Shown: positions 24,147 to 33,670 of the stretch, one piece after another
Layout of the letters: every line of letters begins with the position of its first letter
Position numbering within the stretch: position 1 is the first letter of the stretch
DNA from: Sneathiella chinensis
GTDB taxonomy: Bacteria > Pseudomonadota > Alphaproteobacteria > Sneathiellales > Sneathiellaceae
DNA length: 64,000 nucleotides
Direction of reading: 5' to 3'
NCBI RefSeq assembly: GCF_012720115.1
Contig: NZ_VNWN01000002.1
Span: 310,001 to 374,000 of the forward strand
Notes under the pieces: model-generated
What the model was told of the DNA's origin: nothing
The model's input: the letters and a program-made list of their open reading frames with translations, nothing else
Databases searched by the model: none
Position numbers and translations under genes: made by a program

Positions 24147-25639
24147 GGGTGACCCCCGATGGTATAGCCGGACGCCTCGGTGGCAAAGTCGGCGGCAAAA
24201 TGATGGTCGGACTGGAAGCAGGCATGAATCCGGTACAGCGGATCGCCCTTGCGGACTGTGTCGCCCACTTTTTTGAATAACCGGATACCGGCACCCGTAT
24301 CCATGGGGGCCCCGGCATAGCGGGCAATCCGGGCAAGGCGGAAACAGTCAATGGCGGAAATCACCCCGTTGGCGGGCGCTGTAATTTCCGAGGTCAGGGG
24401 CCCAAGCTCCTGTTGGCTGGTATTCCGGCCCTGCGCATCAATGATTTTGTTCATGGTTTCAAGGGCGGCGCCACTGTCCAGAAGGTGCCGGGCGCGGGCA
24501 TATCCGGTGCCGCCGTGAAGGGCCGGGTCATTTTCCAGAATGGTGCCGGCCATGCGCAGGGATTTTTCCCGAAGGTCCGCCGGGGCACCGGACGCACCTT
24601 CCAGAACGGCCATGACGTCCAGTGCCTCCAGAACCGGGCCGATGCCGTTGCCGATCGGCTGGGTGCCATCGGTGACGGTGACACTGACATCCAGTCCGAT
24701 TTTTCCGCCCACATATTCAAACAGTTTGCGAAGCCGCATGGCATCGGTGGGGGTGCGAATTTTGGCCGATGATCCGATGGGAATATCGATCAGCAGATGG
24801 GTGGACCCTGCCGCCGCTTTCTTTGACATGATCGAGGCAACCATCTGTTCGCGGGTGTCGATCATCAGCGGGCGTTCCACGGATATCAGGATGTCATCCG
24901 CCGGGGACAGGTTCACATGCCCGCCCCAGACAATGCAGCCGTTGCAATCCTCGACCACCTTCTGCATCTGCCGGGTGGACAGGTCCACCTTGGCCAGAAC
25001 CTCCATGGTGTCGGCGGTTCCGGCGGGGGATGTGATGGCCCGGGACGAGGTCTTGGGGATGGTCAGGCCGTGAGCGGCCACAATCGGCACCACAATCATG
25101 GAGGTCCGGTTTCCCGGAATGCCGCCAATACAGTGCTTGTCAACGACGATCGGGGCCTTCCAGGACAGACGGTTCCCGACCTTGGCCATGGCCTGTGTCA
25201 GGGACAGCATTTCGTCCGTGGTCATGAAGCCGGCGCAGGACACCAGAAAGGCGGCGATTTCCATTTCCGAATATCGGAAGGCGGCAATATCGCTGATCAC
25301 CTGCTCGATCTGGCCGGGATCAAGGGTATGGCCGTGGATCTTGCTGCGGACATGGTCAAGGCTTTGCGGCGGGACGGCCGGACGGATGGAGACAGATGCC
25401 CCCGCTGCCAGCCCCAGACGGTGAAAGGCCTGTTCCGACAGGCCCAGTTCATTGGGGCCGACGATGGCCGGATCATCAACGATCAGCAATTTGGCCTGCA
25501 GGCAGTTACAGCCGTTGTTCAGTACCTCCACCTTCTTGAAGGCCTGATATTCCTCGGGTCTGTAGAGATCGCAGTTTCGGGCCAGAAAGGCCACATTGTC
25601 CCGATAGGTATCGATCTCGATTTTCTTGAGCGTCAGCAT
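24143..25639 (-). CDS. AMP phosphorylase / thymidine phosphorylase-family protein
   Basis: A 498-residue protein of the long, archaeal-type branch of the thymidine phosphorylase family. It has an extra N-terminal domain (about 1-90), the glycosyltransferase helical domain and a C-terminal domain. The phosphate-binding motif reads [16 protein letters not shown] (166-181). This is the AMP-phosphorylase version, not the STGG-GDK form of thymidine phosphorylase. Archaeal relatives convert AMP and phosphate to adenine and ribose-1,5-bisphosphate. The ATG at 25639 has AGGAG 7 bases upstream. It overlaps the PRPP-synthetase-like gene by 4 bases. Bacterial examples are sporadic, so lateral acquisition is possible. 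Confidence 0.88.
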   Translation of the reverse strand: MLTLKKIEIDTYRDNVAFLARNCDLYRPEEYQAFKKVEVLNNGCNCLQAKLLIVDDPAIVGPNELGLSEQAFHRLGLAAGASVSIRPAVPPQSLDHVRSKIHGHTLDPGQIEQVISDIAAFRYSEMEIAAFLVSCAGFMTTDEMLSLTQAMAKVGNRLSWKAPIVVDKHCIGGIPGNRTSMIVVPIVAAHGLTIPKTSSRAITSPAGTADTMEVLAKVDLSTRQMQKVVEDCNGCIVWGGHVNLSPADDILISVERPLMIDTREQMVASIMSKKAAAGSTHLLIDIPIGSSAKIRTPTDAMRLRKLFEYVGGKIGLDVSVTVTDGTQPIGNGIGPVLEALDVMAVLEGASGAPADLREKSLRMAGTILENDPALHGGTGYARARHLLDSGAALETMNKIIDAQGRNTSQQELGPLTSEITAPANGVISAIDCFRLARIARYAGAPMDTGAGIRLFKKVGDTVRKGDPLYRIHACFQSDHHFAADFATEASGYTIGGHP

Positions 25640-25735
25640 GAGCTTTCTCCTCACCAGCGGGGAGGCGAGACGGAAACCTCATGGTAAACGACAGTCATGC
25701 CGTTTGGCAAATGGCCTTTTTGGGAAGGGCGGGGG

Positions 25736-26614
25736 TCAGGAGGGCGCAGGCTTCAGCGCCTTGCCAAGATAATCCAGAAGATGGCGAATTTTCGGGGACA
25801 GGTGGCGGTTATGGGGGTAAAGCGCCCAGATCCCCTCGTTGACCGGCTGGTAGTGATCCAGAAGGGCGATCAGGCGCCCGGCATCCAGCGCGGACTGGAC
25901 GTAATAATCGGGGAGCTGGATAATGCCGATTCCTTTCAGCGCAGCATCCACAAGCGCCCGGCCGCTGCTGCTGCGAAGGGTGCCGGTGATGCGCACCGTG
26001 CGGGCCTTGCCGTTTTCCTGAAACCGCCAATAATCCTGATTGCCCCGCAGGCAGTTATGGTGATCCAGCTCGGTCAGGGAATGGGGGGTGCCGCAGCGCG
26101 ACAGATAGGCGGGAGAGGCGCAGACATACTGTATCCGGGTTGACAGGCGCTTGGCCATCAGGCGCGATTGCTCCAGCGTACCAAGACGAATGGCAAGATC
26201 GAACCCTTCGGCCACGATATCGACAACCCGGTTGGACAGATGCAGGTCCAGTGTCACGTCGGGATAGTGTAGCAGAAAATTGTTCAGAAGCGGGGCAAGG
26301 GTGCGTTCGCCATAGGTAATTGGCGCGGTCAGCTTGATGGTGCCCTTGGGGGTTTGCTGCAGGTCCGTGATCAGGCGCTCCGCCTCTTCCAGACTGTCCA
26401 GAACCTGCCTGCAATGCTGATAATAGAGCTGCCCGGCCTCGGTGGCGGTGACGCGCCGGGTGGTGCGGTGAAACAATCGGGTGGAAAGCCGGGCCTCAAG
26501 CGCGCTGACCTGTCGGCTGACCTGCGCGGTGGAAATGCCAAGCCGCTTGGCCGCTGCGGTAAAGCTTTGCAATTCCGCCACGGCCACAAATTCAACAACG
26601 CCTTCCCACTGCAT
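25736..26614 (-). CDS. LysR-family transcriptional regulator
   Basis: A 292-residue regulator with an N-terminal HTH (about 1-60; SFTAAAKRLGISTAQVSRQV, then LEARLSTRLFHRTTRRVTAT) and a C-terminal substrate-binding domain of the CrgA/PBP2 type (GFDLAIRLGTLEQS). It is divergent from frmA with 183 bases between the start codons, which is the standard arrangement for a LysR regulator and its target. It may therefore respond to formaldehyde or S-hydroxymethylglutathione, though LysR proteins can also act elsewhere. Confidence 0.92.
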   Translation of the reverse strand: MQWEGVVEFVAVAELQSFTAAAKRLGISTAQVSRQVSALEARLSTRLFHRTTRRVTATEAGQLYYQHCRQVLDSLEEAERLITDLQQTPKGTIKLTAPITYGERTLAPLLNNFLLHYPDVTLDLHLSNRVVDIVAEGFDLAIRLGTLEQSRLMAKRLSTRIQYVCASPAYLSRCGTPHSLTELDHHNCLRGNQDYWRFQENGKARTVRITGTLRSSSGRALVDAALKGIGIIQLPDYYVQSALDAGRLIALLDHYQPVNEGIWALYPHNRHLSPKIRHLLDYLGKALKPAPS

Positions 26615-26632
26615 GATTGTGTTCTACCTCTA

Positions 26633-26704
26633 TGATTATCCGGGGTTTGGTCAGGATATTGTTACTGTCCTGCAAAAGTAAATTTCAAAAATGGGTGATT
26701 ATCC
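26633..26704. promoter_or_regulatory. Candidate LysR sites between lysR and frmA
   Basis: TGATTATCC occurs twice in direct orientation, at 26633-26641 and 26696-26704, exactly 63 bases (about six helical turns) apart. The first copy also begins a dyad TATCC-N12-GGATA (26637-26658). This spacing fits a LysR tetramer contacting two sites, but no motif for this regulator is known to me. Confidence 0.35.
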
Positions 26705-26707
26705 TAA

Positions 26708-27916
<1,209 letters not shown>

Positions 27917-27992
27917 GACAGTTCTTCCTGTCTCCGCCCCCCTCGGTATTGTGGGGGCGGGTCTGATGAGCAGGGCCGTAAAGAGGAATGAG

Positions 27993-28829
27993 ATGACCAT
28001 CGAGCATTTGAGTTCAAATAAAAGTTTCGGGGGCTGGCACAAGCGTTACAGCCACCCGTCGGAAGTGCTGAATTGCAATATGCAGTTCGCCATTTATCTG
28101 CCGCCGCAGGCATCCGAGGGACAGGCCGTCCCGGTTGTCTACTGGCTGTCCGGGCTGACCTGTACGGATGAAAATTTCATGCAAAAGGCAGGCGCCCACC
28201 GGATTGCTGCGGAACTCGGGATTGCCATCGTGGCGCCGGATACCAGCCCTCGCGGCGATCAGGTTGCCAATGATGACGGCTATGATCTGGGGCAGGGGGC
28301 GGGCTTCTATGTCAATGCCACCGAAGCACCGTGGAATCGCCATTACAGAATGTATGATTATGTTCTGACGGAATTGCCCGCCCTGATAGAAAATCTGTTC
28401 CCGGTTTCAAACAAGCGATCCCTTGCCGGTCATTCCATGGGTGGGCACGGGGCGCTGGTTCTGGCGCTTCGGAACCCGGACCGATATCAGTCCGTTTCCG
28501 CCTTCAGCCCGATCAGTCGCCCGACCGATTGCCCGTGGGGGGAAAAGGCCTTTTCCGCCTATCTGGGAGACGATCGAAGCCATTGGGAGGCCTATGATGC
28601 CAGCCTGTTGATGAGCGGCGCGACTGCGTTCGTGCCGGCATTGGTGGATCAGGGCAGTGCAGATGATTTTCTGGCAGAACAATTGAAGCCGGAAGCCCTT
28701 GTCAGCGCCGCGAAGGAAAGCGGTTATCCACTGCATCTCAATATGCGGGACGGATACGACCATAGCTATTATTTCATCGCTTCTTTTATCGAGGATCACT
28801 TGCGGTTCCATGCCGCTCATCTGGTATGA
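27993..28829 (+). CDS. fghA: S-formylglutathione hydrolase
   Basis: A 278-residue esterase-D-type alpha/beta hydrolase that releases formate and glutathione from S-formylglutathione. The nucleophile Ser148 lies in [27 protein letters not shown] and APDTSPRG are the oxyanion and substrate motifs, and the catalytic histidine is in GYDHSYYF near the C-terminus. I start it at the ATG at 27993, which follows AAGAGG; a long upstream extension lacks similarity. It lies 76 bases after frmA and completes formaldehyde oxidation to formate. Confidence 0.95.
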   Translation: MTIEHLSSNKSFGGWHKRYSHPSEVLNCNMQFAIYLPPQASEGQAVPVVYWLSGLTCTDENFMQKAGAHRIAAELGIAIVAPDTSPRGDQVANDDGYDLGQGAGFYVNATEAPWNRHYRMYDYVLTELPALIENLFPVSNKRSLAGHSMGGHGALVLALRNPDRYQSVSAFSPISRPTDCPWGEKAFSAYLGDDRSHWEAYDASLLMSGATAFVPALVDQGSADDFLAEQLKPEALVSAAKESGYPLHLNMRDGYDHSYYFIASFIEDHLRFHAAHLV

Positions 28830-28983
28830 CTTTATTGATATAGCCCGTCGCTACCGGTTTACACTTGTTTAAGAGGCTAGTGGTATAAGGGGAATGCACC
28901 AACCGGCGGAGAGGCGTGGTTTTTCCCTCTGTCCACCGGGATTCCAACGTCCTGAATGACCCCTTGCAGGAGTATCAATATAT

Positions 28984-29523
28984 ATGGCAACGATGGTCAA
29001 AGCCCCTTTGACAGGGGTGGAAAGAACCTTTGATCCGAATGAGCTGATTGTGTCCAAGACGGACCTCACAGGTAAAATCGTCTACGGAAACAGGCTGTTC
29101 TTCCAGTTGGCAGGATATACGGAACAGGAATGTTTGGGGAAACAGCATAATGTGGTTCGGCACCCGGATATGCCGCGGGCGGTTTTTGACCTTCTTTGGG
29201 AAACCATCAAGGCGGGGCGGGAAATCTTCGCCTATGTTGTCAATCGCAGCTCAAACGGTGATCATTACTGGGTCTTTGCCCATATTACCCCCAGCCTGTC
29301 ATCCGATGGGGCGATCAACGGTTATCATTCCAACCGGCGGACCGTGAACCGGTCTGTTCTGGAACAGCATATTATCCCGCTGTATCGAAAGTTGCGGGAA
29401 ATCGAGGCCTCAGCCGACAGCCCGAAGGCGGGTCTGGCCAATTCAAGAAAGTTCCTCACCGATCTGCTGGCGGAAAAAGGCCAGTCGTTCAATCAGTTCA
29501 TGTTTTCACTGGAGCAGGCATGA
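28984..29523 (+). CDS. Aer-like PAS-domain protein
   Basis: A 179-residue soluble protein that is almost entirely one PAS domain (about 15-125) with a C-terminal helix. The sequences [19 protein letters not shown] and [14 protein letters not shown] closely resemble the FAD-binding PAS of the aerotaxis receptor Aer. It has no membrane segment and no signalling domain. Its stop codon overlaps the start of a soluble chemoreceptor gene (ATGA), so the two look like an Aer receptor split into separate sensor and signalling proteins. Aer-like flavin binding is inferred from similarity and cannot be confirmed by eye. Confidence 0.88.
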   Translation: MATMVKAPLTGVERTFDPNELIVSKTDLTGKIVYGNRLFFQLAGYTEQECLGKQHNVVRHPDMPRAVFDLLWETIKAGREIFAYVVNRSSNGDHYWVFAHITPSLSSDGAINGYHSNRRTVNRSVLEQHIIPLYRKLREIEASADSPKAGLANSRKFLTDLLAEKGQSFNQFMFSLEQA

Positions 29524-30752
29524 TGGCTTTTTTATCTTTTGGAAATCGCCGTCAGGCGGATGCAGAGGAACGATCGACCGCCGAGCAGGCTGCAGAACTG
29601 GAAGCTGCCCGTCTGAATGACGCGGAAATTGCCAAGGCCCTGACTGTCGTCGGCAAGCTCATCAATGGTGATTTTAGCGAGCGGATCACGAATATTACCG
29701 TGCCCGGCGCGCTTGGGGACCTGTTGCACGGGATCAACGATCTGGCAGACCGCTGCGATGCCTATATCCGGGAATCGTCAGCCTGTCTGGAACATGTCAG
29801 CGAGAATAAATACTATCGCAAGATTGTCGAAACCAGCATGGTGGGTGATTACCTGATGGCCGCGCGGAAGGTTAACGCGGCGCTGGAAACCATGCAGGCA
29901 AAGGTCAGCGATTTCTCGGCCGTGACTGCCGCCTTCGAACAGGAAATCGGAAGCGTTGTCGAGACGGTGAGCAATTCGGCAAATCATCTGGAGGAATCCT
30001 CCGGCAACATGCAGAAGATTGCCGATAACACCACATCGGAAGCCACCGCCGTGACCGCCGCTGCCGAGGAAGCCTCGCTCAGCGTACAGACGGTGGCCGC
30101 CGCCGGTGAGGAACTGACCGCGTCTATCAATGAAATCAGCCAGCAGGTCATTCATGCGTCCGAACTGGCCAACGAGACAACCCATGTTTCCGAGGCTCTG
30201 GGAGGCCGGATCGGGGATCTTGAAAAGGCCTCCGAGGAGATTTTCTCGGCGGTGGAACTGATCAACAGTATTTCCGAACAGACCCGCCTGTTGGCCCTGA
30301 ACGCCACCATCGAGGCTGCCCGGGCCGGTGAAGCCGGCAAGGGGTTTGCAGTTGTGGCAAGCGAGGTCAAAAGCCTTGCCGGGCAGGTGGCGAAAGCAAC
30401 CGATCAGGTGACACTGGTTGTACAGTCAATCCAGACGTCCGTATCGCACACGGCGGATGATATTCGGGATATTTCCGATAAATCCACCAAAACCATGCAC
30501 GCCTTCAATTCCATTTCTGCCGCAGTCGAGGAACAGACCGCTGCCACCAATGAAATTTCGCAAAGCATCCTTCGCGCCAGCGACGGCGCCAACGAGGTGA
30601 CACAGAGAATTTCGCTGGTCTCGCAGGCGTCGCAGGAAACCGGGGCCACGGCGTCCGAACTGAATATGGCGGCCAGCGATTTGTTTGGGCAATCCATCAG
30701 CCTGAAGCAGGCGGTTCAGCAGTTCCTTGAAAAGGCAAGAAACGTCATCTAG
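29520..30752 (+). CDS. Soluble methyl-accepting chemotaxis protein
   Basis: A 410-residue protein without membrane segments. The N-terminal half contains HAMP-like helices ([17 protein letters not shown], then [20 protein letters not shown]). The C-terminal half is a chemoreceptor coiled coil with the kinase-contact tip [20 protein letters not shown] and flanking helices. It overlaps the PAS gene by 4 bases. I infer that it relays redox or oxygen signals from that PAS protein to CheW/CheA. No che genes are in the window. Confidence 0.92.
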   Translation: MMAFLSFGNRRQADAEERSTAEQAAELEAARLNDAEIAKALTVVGKLINGDFSERITNITVPGALGDLLHGINDLADRCDAYIRESSACLEHVSENKYYRKIVETSMVGDYLMAARKVNAALETMQAKVSDFSAVTAAFEQEIGSVVETVSNSANHLEESSGNMQKIADNTTSEATAVTAAAEEASLSVQTVAAAGEELTASINEISQQVIHASELANETTHVSEALGGRIGDLEKASEEIFSAVELINSISEQTRLLALNATIEAARAGEAGKGFAVVASEVKSLAGQVAKATDQVTLVVQSIQTSVSHTADDIRDISDKSTKTMHAFNSISAAVEEQTAATNEISQSILRASDGANEVTQRISLVSQASQETGATASELNMAASDLFGQSISLKQAVQQFLEKARNVI

Positions 30753-30797
30753 GATTTCAGTCCAGAGGATATCGGTTTCTTGACCCGGGAGACAGGG

Positions 30798-30989
30798 ATG
30801 GACACGCAACTTCCGATCTGGCAACGGCTTGGGCTGACGATTGTTGCCATACTGGTTTTCAGCTATGTGGCGGGGCTGATCTGGGCGCAAGTGACCGGCT
30901 TTGCCCTGCCTGCCTATGCGGCGGGTGTGGTGGGCGGCCTGACGGCCCTGCCGGTCTGGGAACTTCTGAAACGTTTCAAGGCGAAATAG
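30798..30989 (+). CDS. Small membrane protein of unknown function
   Basis: A 63-residue protein with two predicted membrane helices (LGLTIVAILVFSYVAGLIWA and the next segment AYAAGVVGGLTALPVWEL) and a basic C-terminus (LKRFKAK). The ATG at 30798 has a GGGAG-rich region upstream; a TTG six codons earlier is possible. I recognise no family. It lies between the chemoreceptor and a universal stress protein, 45 bases from the receptor, and may be co-transcribed with it. Confidence 0.65.
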   Translation: MDTQLPIWQRLGLTIVAILVFSYVAGLIWAQVTGFALPAYAAGVVGGLTALPVWELLKRFKAK

Positions 30990-31116
30990 GGCCCCGTGTT
31001 GTGCCGGATCATGGCGTCCGGCCAAACCACAGTTGACGCAGGTCAATCCGGCATTTTGCAAATCCCATAAGCTCATCATCTTATTTCTTCTTCCCTCTAA
31101 AATGGCGGAGGACCGG

Positions 31117-31641
31117 ATGATTGAAAAAATTCTTATTCCCCTTGATGGCTCCAGCCATGCGGACCGGGCGGCGGCCCTTGGGCTTGATCTGGCCGCCAAA
31201 TATCAGGCCCGTGTAATCCTGTTGAACGTGTTTTCCCGAACCGACGAGGACGCCATTCGCCATCTGGCAGAGGGGGAGCATATGATCGAGGCTCACCGGG
31301 GGGCGTATGGGGATGCCCTCAGCACCCTGCCGGTGGAGGGGGTGTTCCGGTCTTCCTATCTGGAACAGGAATGGTTGCCGGTGTCTGTCTATGAGCAGAT
31401 CGGGAACGCGATCATGGAACATGCCAGACAGGAAGCCCTGAAAAAAGGCGTGGCGGACCTTGAAACCCGGGTTGAGGGCGGCAATCCGGCGGACAGGATT
31501 GTTGAACTTGCCAAAAGTGAAGGGGCAGACCTGATTGTCATGGGATGCCGGGGGCTTGGCCGGTTGAAATCCCTGATCATGGGCAGTGTTTCCCACAAGG
31601 TCAGTCAGGTATCGCCCTGTTCCTATCTGGTTGTTAAATAG
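31117..31641 (+). CDS. Universal stress protein (UspA family)
   Basis: A 174-residue single-domain Usp protein. It starts MIEKILIPLDGSSHADRA and carries the C-terminal nucleotide motif as MGCRGLGRLKSLIMGSVSHK (the G-2x-G-9x-G-S/T pattern), so it probably binds ATP. A GGAGGA box precedes the ATG at 31117; an upstream extension is unlikely. It is last in a short rightward series and its regulation is unknown. Confidence 0.93.
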   Translation: MIEKILIPLDGSSHADRAAALGLDLAAKYQARVILLNVFSRTDEDAIRHLAEGEHMIEAHRGAYGDALSTLPVEGVFRSSYLEQEWLPVSVYEQIGNAIMEHARQEALKKGVADLETRVEGGNPADRIVELAKSEGADLIVMGCRGLGRLKSLIMGSVSHKVSQVSPCSYLVVK

Positions 31642-31799
31642 GGAAAATAAAATATAAGCGGGTGCGCTTGCAGCCTTGCCCCGGCCTTGCGGTGCCCTGT
31701 CCGGTCCGATTGCCAGTTTGAAGGGATCCAGCGTCCGGATTTTGCCCGTGCTTCTGGACAGCGGGGCTGGAAGACACTACGTTTGAGGAATGGCGTTTG

Positions 31800-31832
31800 T
31801 TTATCCGCTCCCTTGCTGGGGAGGGGGATAAA
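31800..31832 (+). repeat. Inverted repeat upstream of tamA
   Basis: TTTATCCGCTCCC pairs with GGGAGGGGGATAAA with one mismatch and one bulge around a short loop, 38 bases before the tamA start. No T-run follows, so it is a leader structure or a weak terminator of the upstream transcript. Confidence 0.4.
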
Positions 31833-31870
31833 GGCCCTTTCCTGTTTTCATCGGTTCCGAGATCTTGCTT

Positions 31871-33670
31871 GTGTCACCAATCAGAAAAATTTCCGGCACT
31901 TTTTTCGTTCTTCTGATTTTGGCGCTTTTTCCCGCTTCCCTCCCGCTTGCCGAGGAAGCCCCCCGGAAGGGTATCGATTACACGGTAGCGATCGAGGGGG
32001 ACGCGCCCGATGACCTTCAGGACCTTCTGGAACAATCCTCGCGCCTGATCCAGCTTCAATCCAAGCCACCTTTCAGCATTCGCGCCCTCAGACGACGGAC
32101 CGAGGAGGATGTGGACGGCCTTGTGAAGGTGCTGCGGGCGGAAGGGTATTATGATGGCCGGGTGACGTCCCGGATTGATCCGGCGGCGGAACCGAACACG
32201 GTTCGTTTGCAGGTAGAGGTGGGGCCGCGATACACGATTTCAGGGTTCAGGATTGCCTATGCCCCCCGCACCACCAGCCCTGACCCGATCCGGCCAGAGG
32301 AACTGGGCATTACGCTGGGCATGGCGGCCCGTTCCGAAGCGGTGGCAACGGCACAGAAGCTGGCCATCTTGAAGCTGGGATATCGGGGCTTTCCGCAAAG
32401 TAGGCTGGTGGATCAAGACATTGTTGTGGATTACGCCACCAAGAAAATGGATGTGGCCCTGACCATTGACGCGGGTCCCCGGCTGACTGTTGGTTCCCTG
32501 AATCTTGAAGGCCTGACGGCGGTCGAGGAAGCCTATGTGCGGACGGTGGCCAACTGGCCGGAAGGGGCGCTCTATGACACAAGGGCGATGGATCAGGTGC
32601 GCCGCGATCTGGTTCGGACCGGCCTGTTCGAGGCGGTGCGGATGAAGCCTTTGCCGTCCCATACAGGGGATGGTGCCGCCCCGGTGACGCTGGTCCTTGT
32701 GGAACGTGAACACCGCTCCATCGGGGCAGGCACGTCATGGTCCACAAGCGAAGGGTTGGGCGCCGAGCTTTTCTGGGAGCATCGGAATTTCTTTGGCGCG
32801 GGCGAAAAACTGCGGGCGGATATTGCGGTTGGGGAAATCCGGCAGGAAATGAAGGCAGGCTTTGCCAAACCCAATTTTGGCCGTCTGGATCAGAACCTGA
32901 AGGCCGAGATATCCTATGCCCATGAAAATAACGATGCCTATACGGAGGATACGATCCATTCTGTCGTTGGTGTGGATCGCCGGGTGGGGGATCACTGGAT
33001 TATCGGCGGCGGATTGTCCCTTGAGTTTTCGCAGATTGACGAGATGGGCAAGGTGGATGAATTTGCCTTGCTGGGCCTGCCTTTGGCGGCGCGCTACGAT
33101 TCTACCGATGACCTGCTGGACCCGACACGGGGGATCCGGTTTGGGGCGGAAGTCACCCCCTATCTGGGACTGAACGGGGAAGCGCCGGACTTTATCCGCT
33201 CGGAACTGTTCGGATCGGCCTATTATGATGCTCTGGATAATGGCCGGGTGGTGCTGGCCGCACGTGGCAAGATTGGCGCCATGGCCGGAGACAGCACGGA
33301 TGACATTCCGGCATCGAAACGGTTTTATTCGGGTGGCGGTGGATCGATCCGGGGCTATCAGTATCAGGCCGTCGGGCCGCTGGATGCCAACAACGATCCG
33401 GCAGGCGGCCGATCCCTGGTCGAGATCGGGGCCGAGGCCCGCATTCGGATCACGGACGCCATCGGGGTGGTTCCCTTCATCGAGGGGGGGAATGTTTATG
33501 AGAGCATGGCCCCCGACTTTTCGGAAGCCTTCCAGTGGGGGGCCGGTCTTGGGGTTCGCTATCACACAGCGGTCGGGCCGATCCGGTTTGACGTGGCCGT
33601 TCCCCTGAACAAGCGGGACGGCGTGGACGACGCCTTTCAATTCTATATCAGTATCGGGCAGGCCTTCTAG
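31871..33670 (+). CDS. tamA: Outer-membrane translocation module subunit TamA
   Basis: An Omp85-family protein of about 599 residues: signal peptide (FFVLLILALFPASLPLAEE), three POTRA-type domains (about 30-275; for example FSIRALRRRTEEDVDGLVKV) and a C-terminal 16-strand barrel. The barrel has the lid-loop motif GGGGSIRGYQYQAVGP and ends FQFYISIGQAF with a terminal Phe. It inserts certain outer-membrane proteins or lipids together with TamB, encoded directly after it with no gap. No ATG is available; I chose the GTG at 31871, and a TTG two codons upstream is equally possible. Confidence 0.92.
   Translation: MSPIRKISGTFFVLLILALFPASLPLAEEAPRKGIDYTVAIEGDAPDDLQDLLEQSSRLIQLQSKPPFSIRALRRRTEEDVDGLVKVLRAEGYYDGRVTSRIDPAAEPNTVRLQVEVGPRYTISGFRIAYAPRTTSPDPIRPEELGITLGMAARSEAVATAQKLAILKLGYRGFPQSRLVDQDIVVDYATKKMDVALTIDAGPRLTVGSLNLEGLTAVEEAYVRTVANWPEGALYDTRAMDQVRRDLVRTGLFEAVRMKPLPSHTGDGAAPVTLVLVEREHRSIGAGTSWSTSEGLGAELFWEHRNFFGAGEKLRADIAVGEIRQEMKAGFAKPNFGRLDQNLKAEISYAHENNDAYTEDTIHSVVGVDRRVGDHWIIGGGLSLEFSQIDEMGKVDEFALLGLPLAARYDSTDDLLDPTRGIRFGAEVTPYLGLNGEAPDFIRSELFGSAYYDALDNGRVVLAARGKIGAMAGDSTDDIPASKRFYSGGGGSIRGYQYQAVGPLDANNDPAGGRSLVEIGAEARIRITDAIGVVPFIEGGNVYESMAPDFSEAFQWGAGLGVRYHTAVGPIRFDVAVPLNKRDGVDDAFQFYISIGQAF

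Noticed and set aside
28857-28889. Possible flagellar-sigma or sigma-70 promoter before the Aer-like PAS gene
   Set aside because: TTTACA and TATAAG are 20 bases apart, and the flagellar-type boxes are too close together; neither reading is convincing.
31687-32013. Possible 108-residue ORF overlapping the start of tamA
   Set aside because: Runs out of frame into the TamA signal peptide and POTRA region; no motif and no ribosome-binding site.
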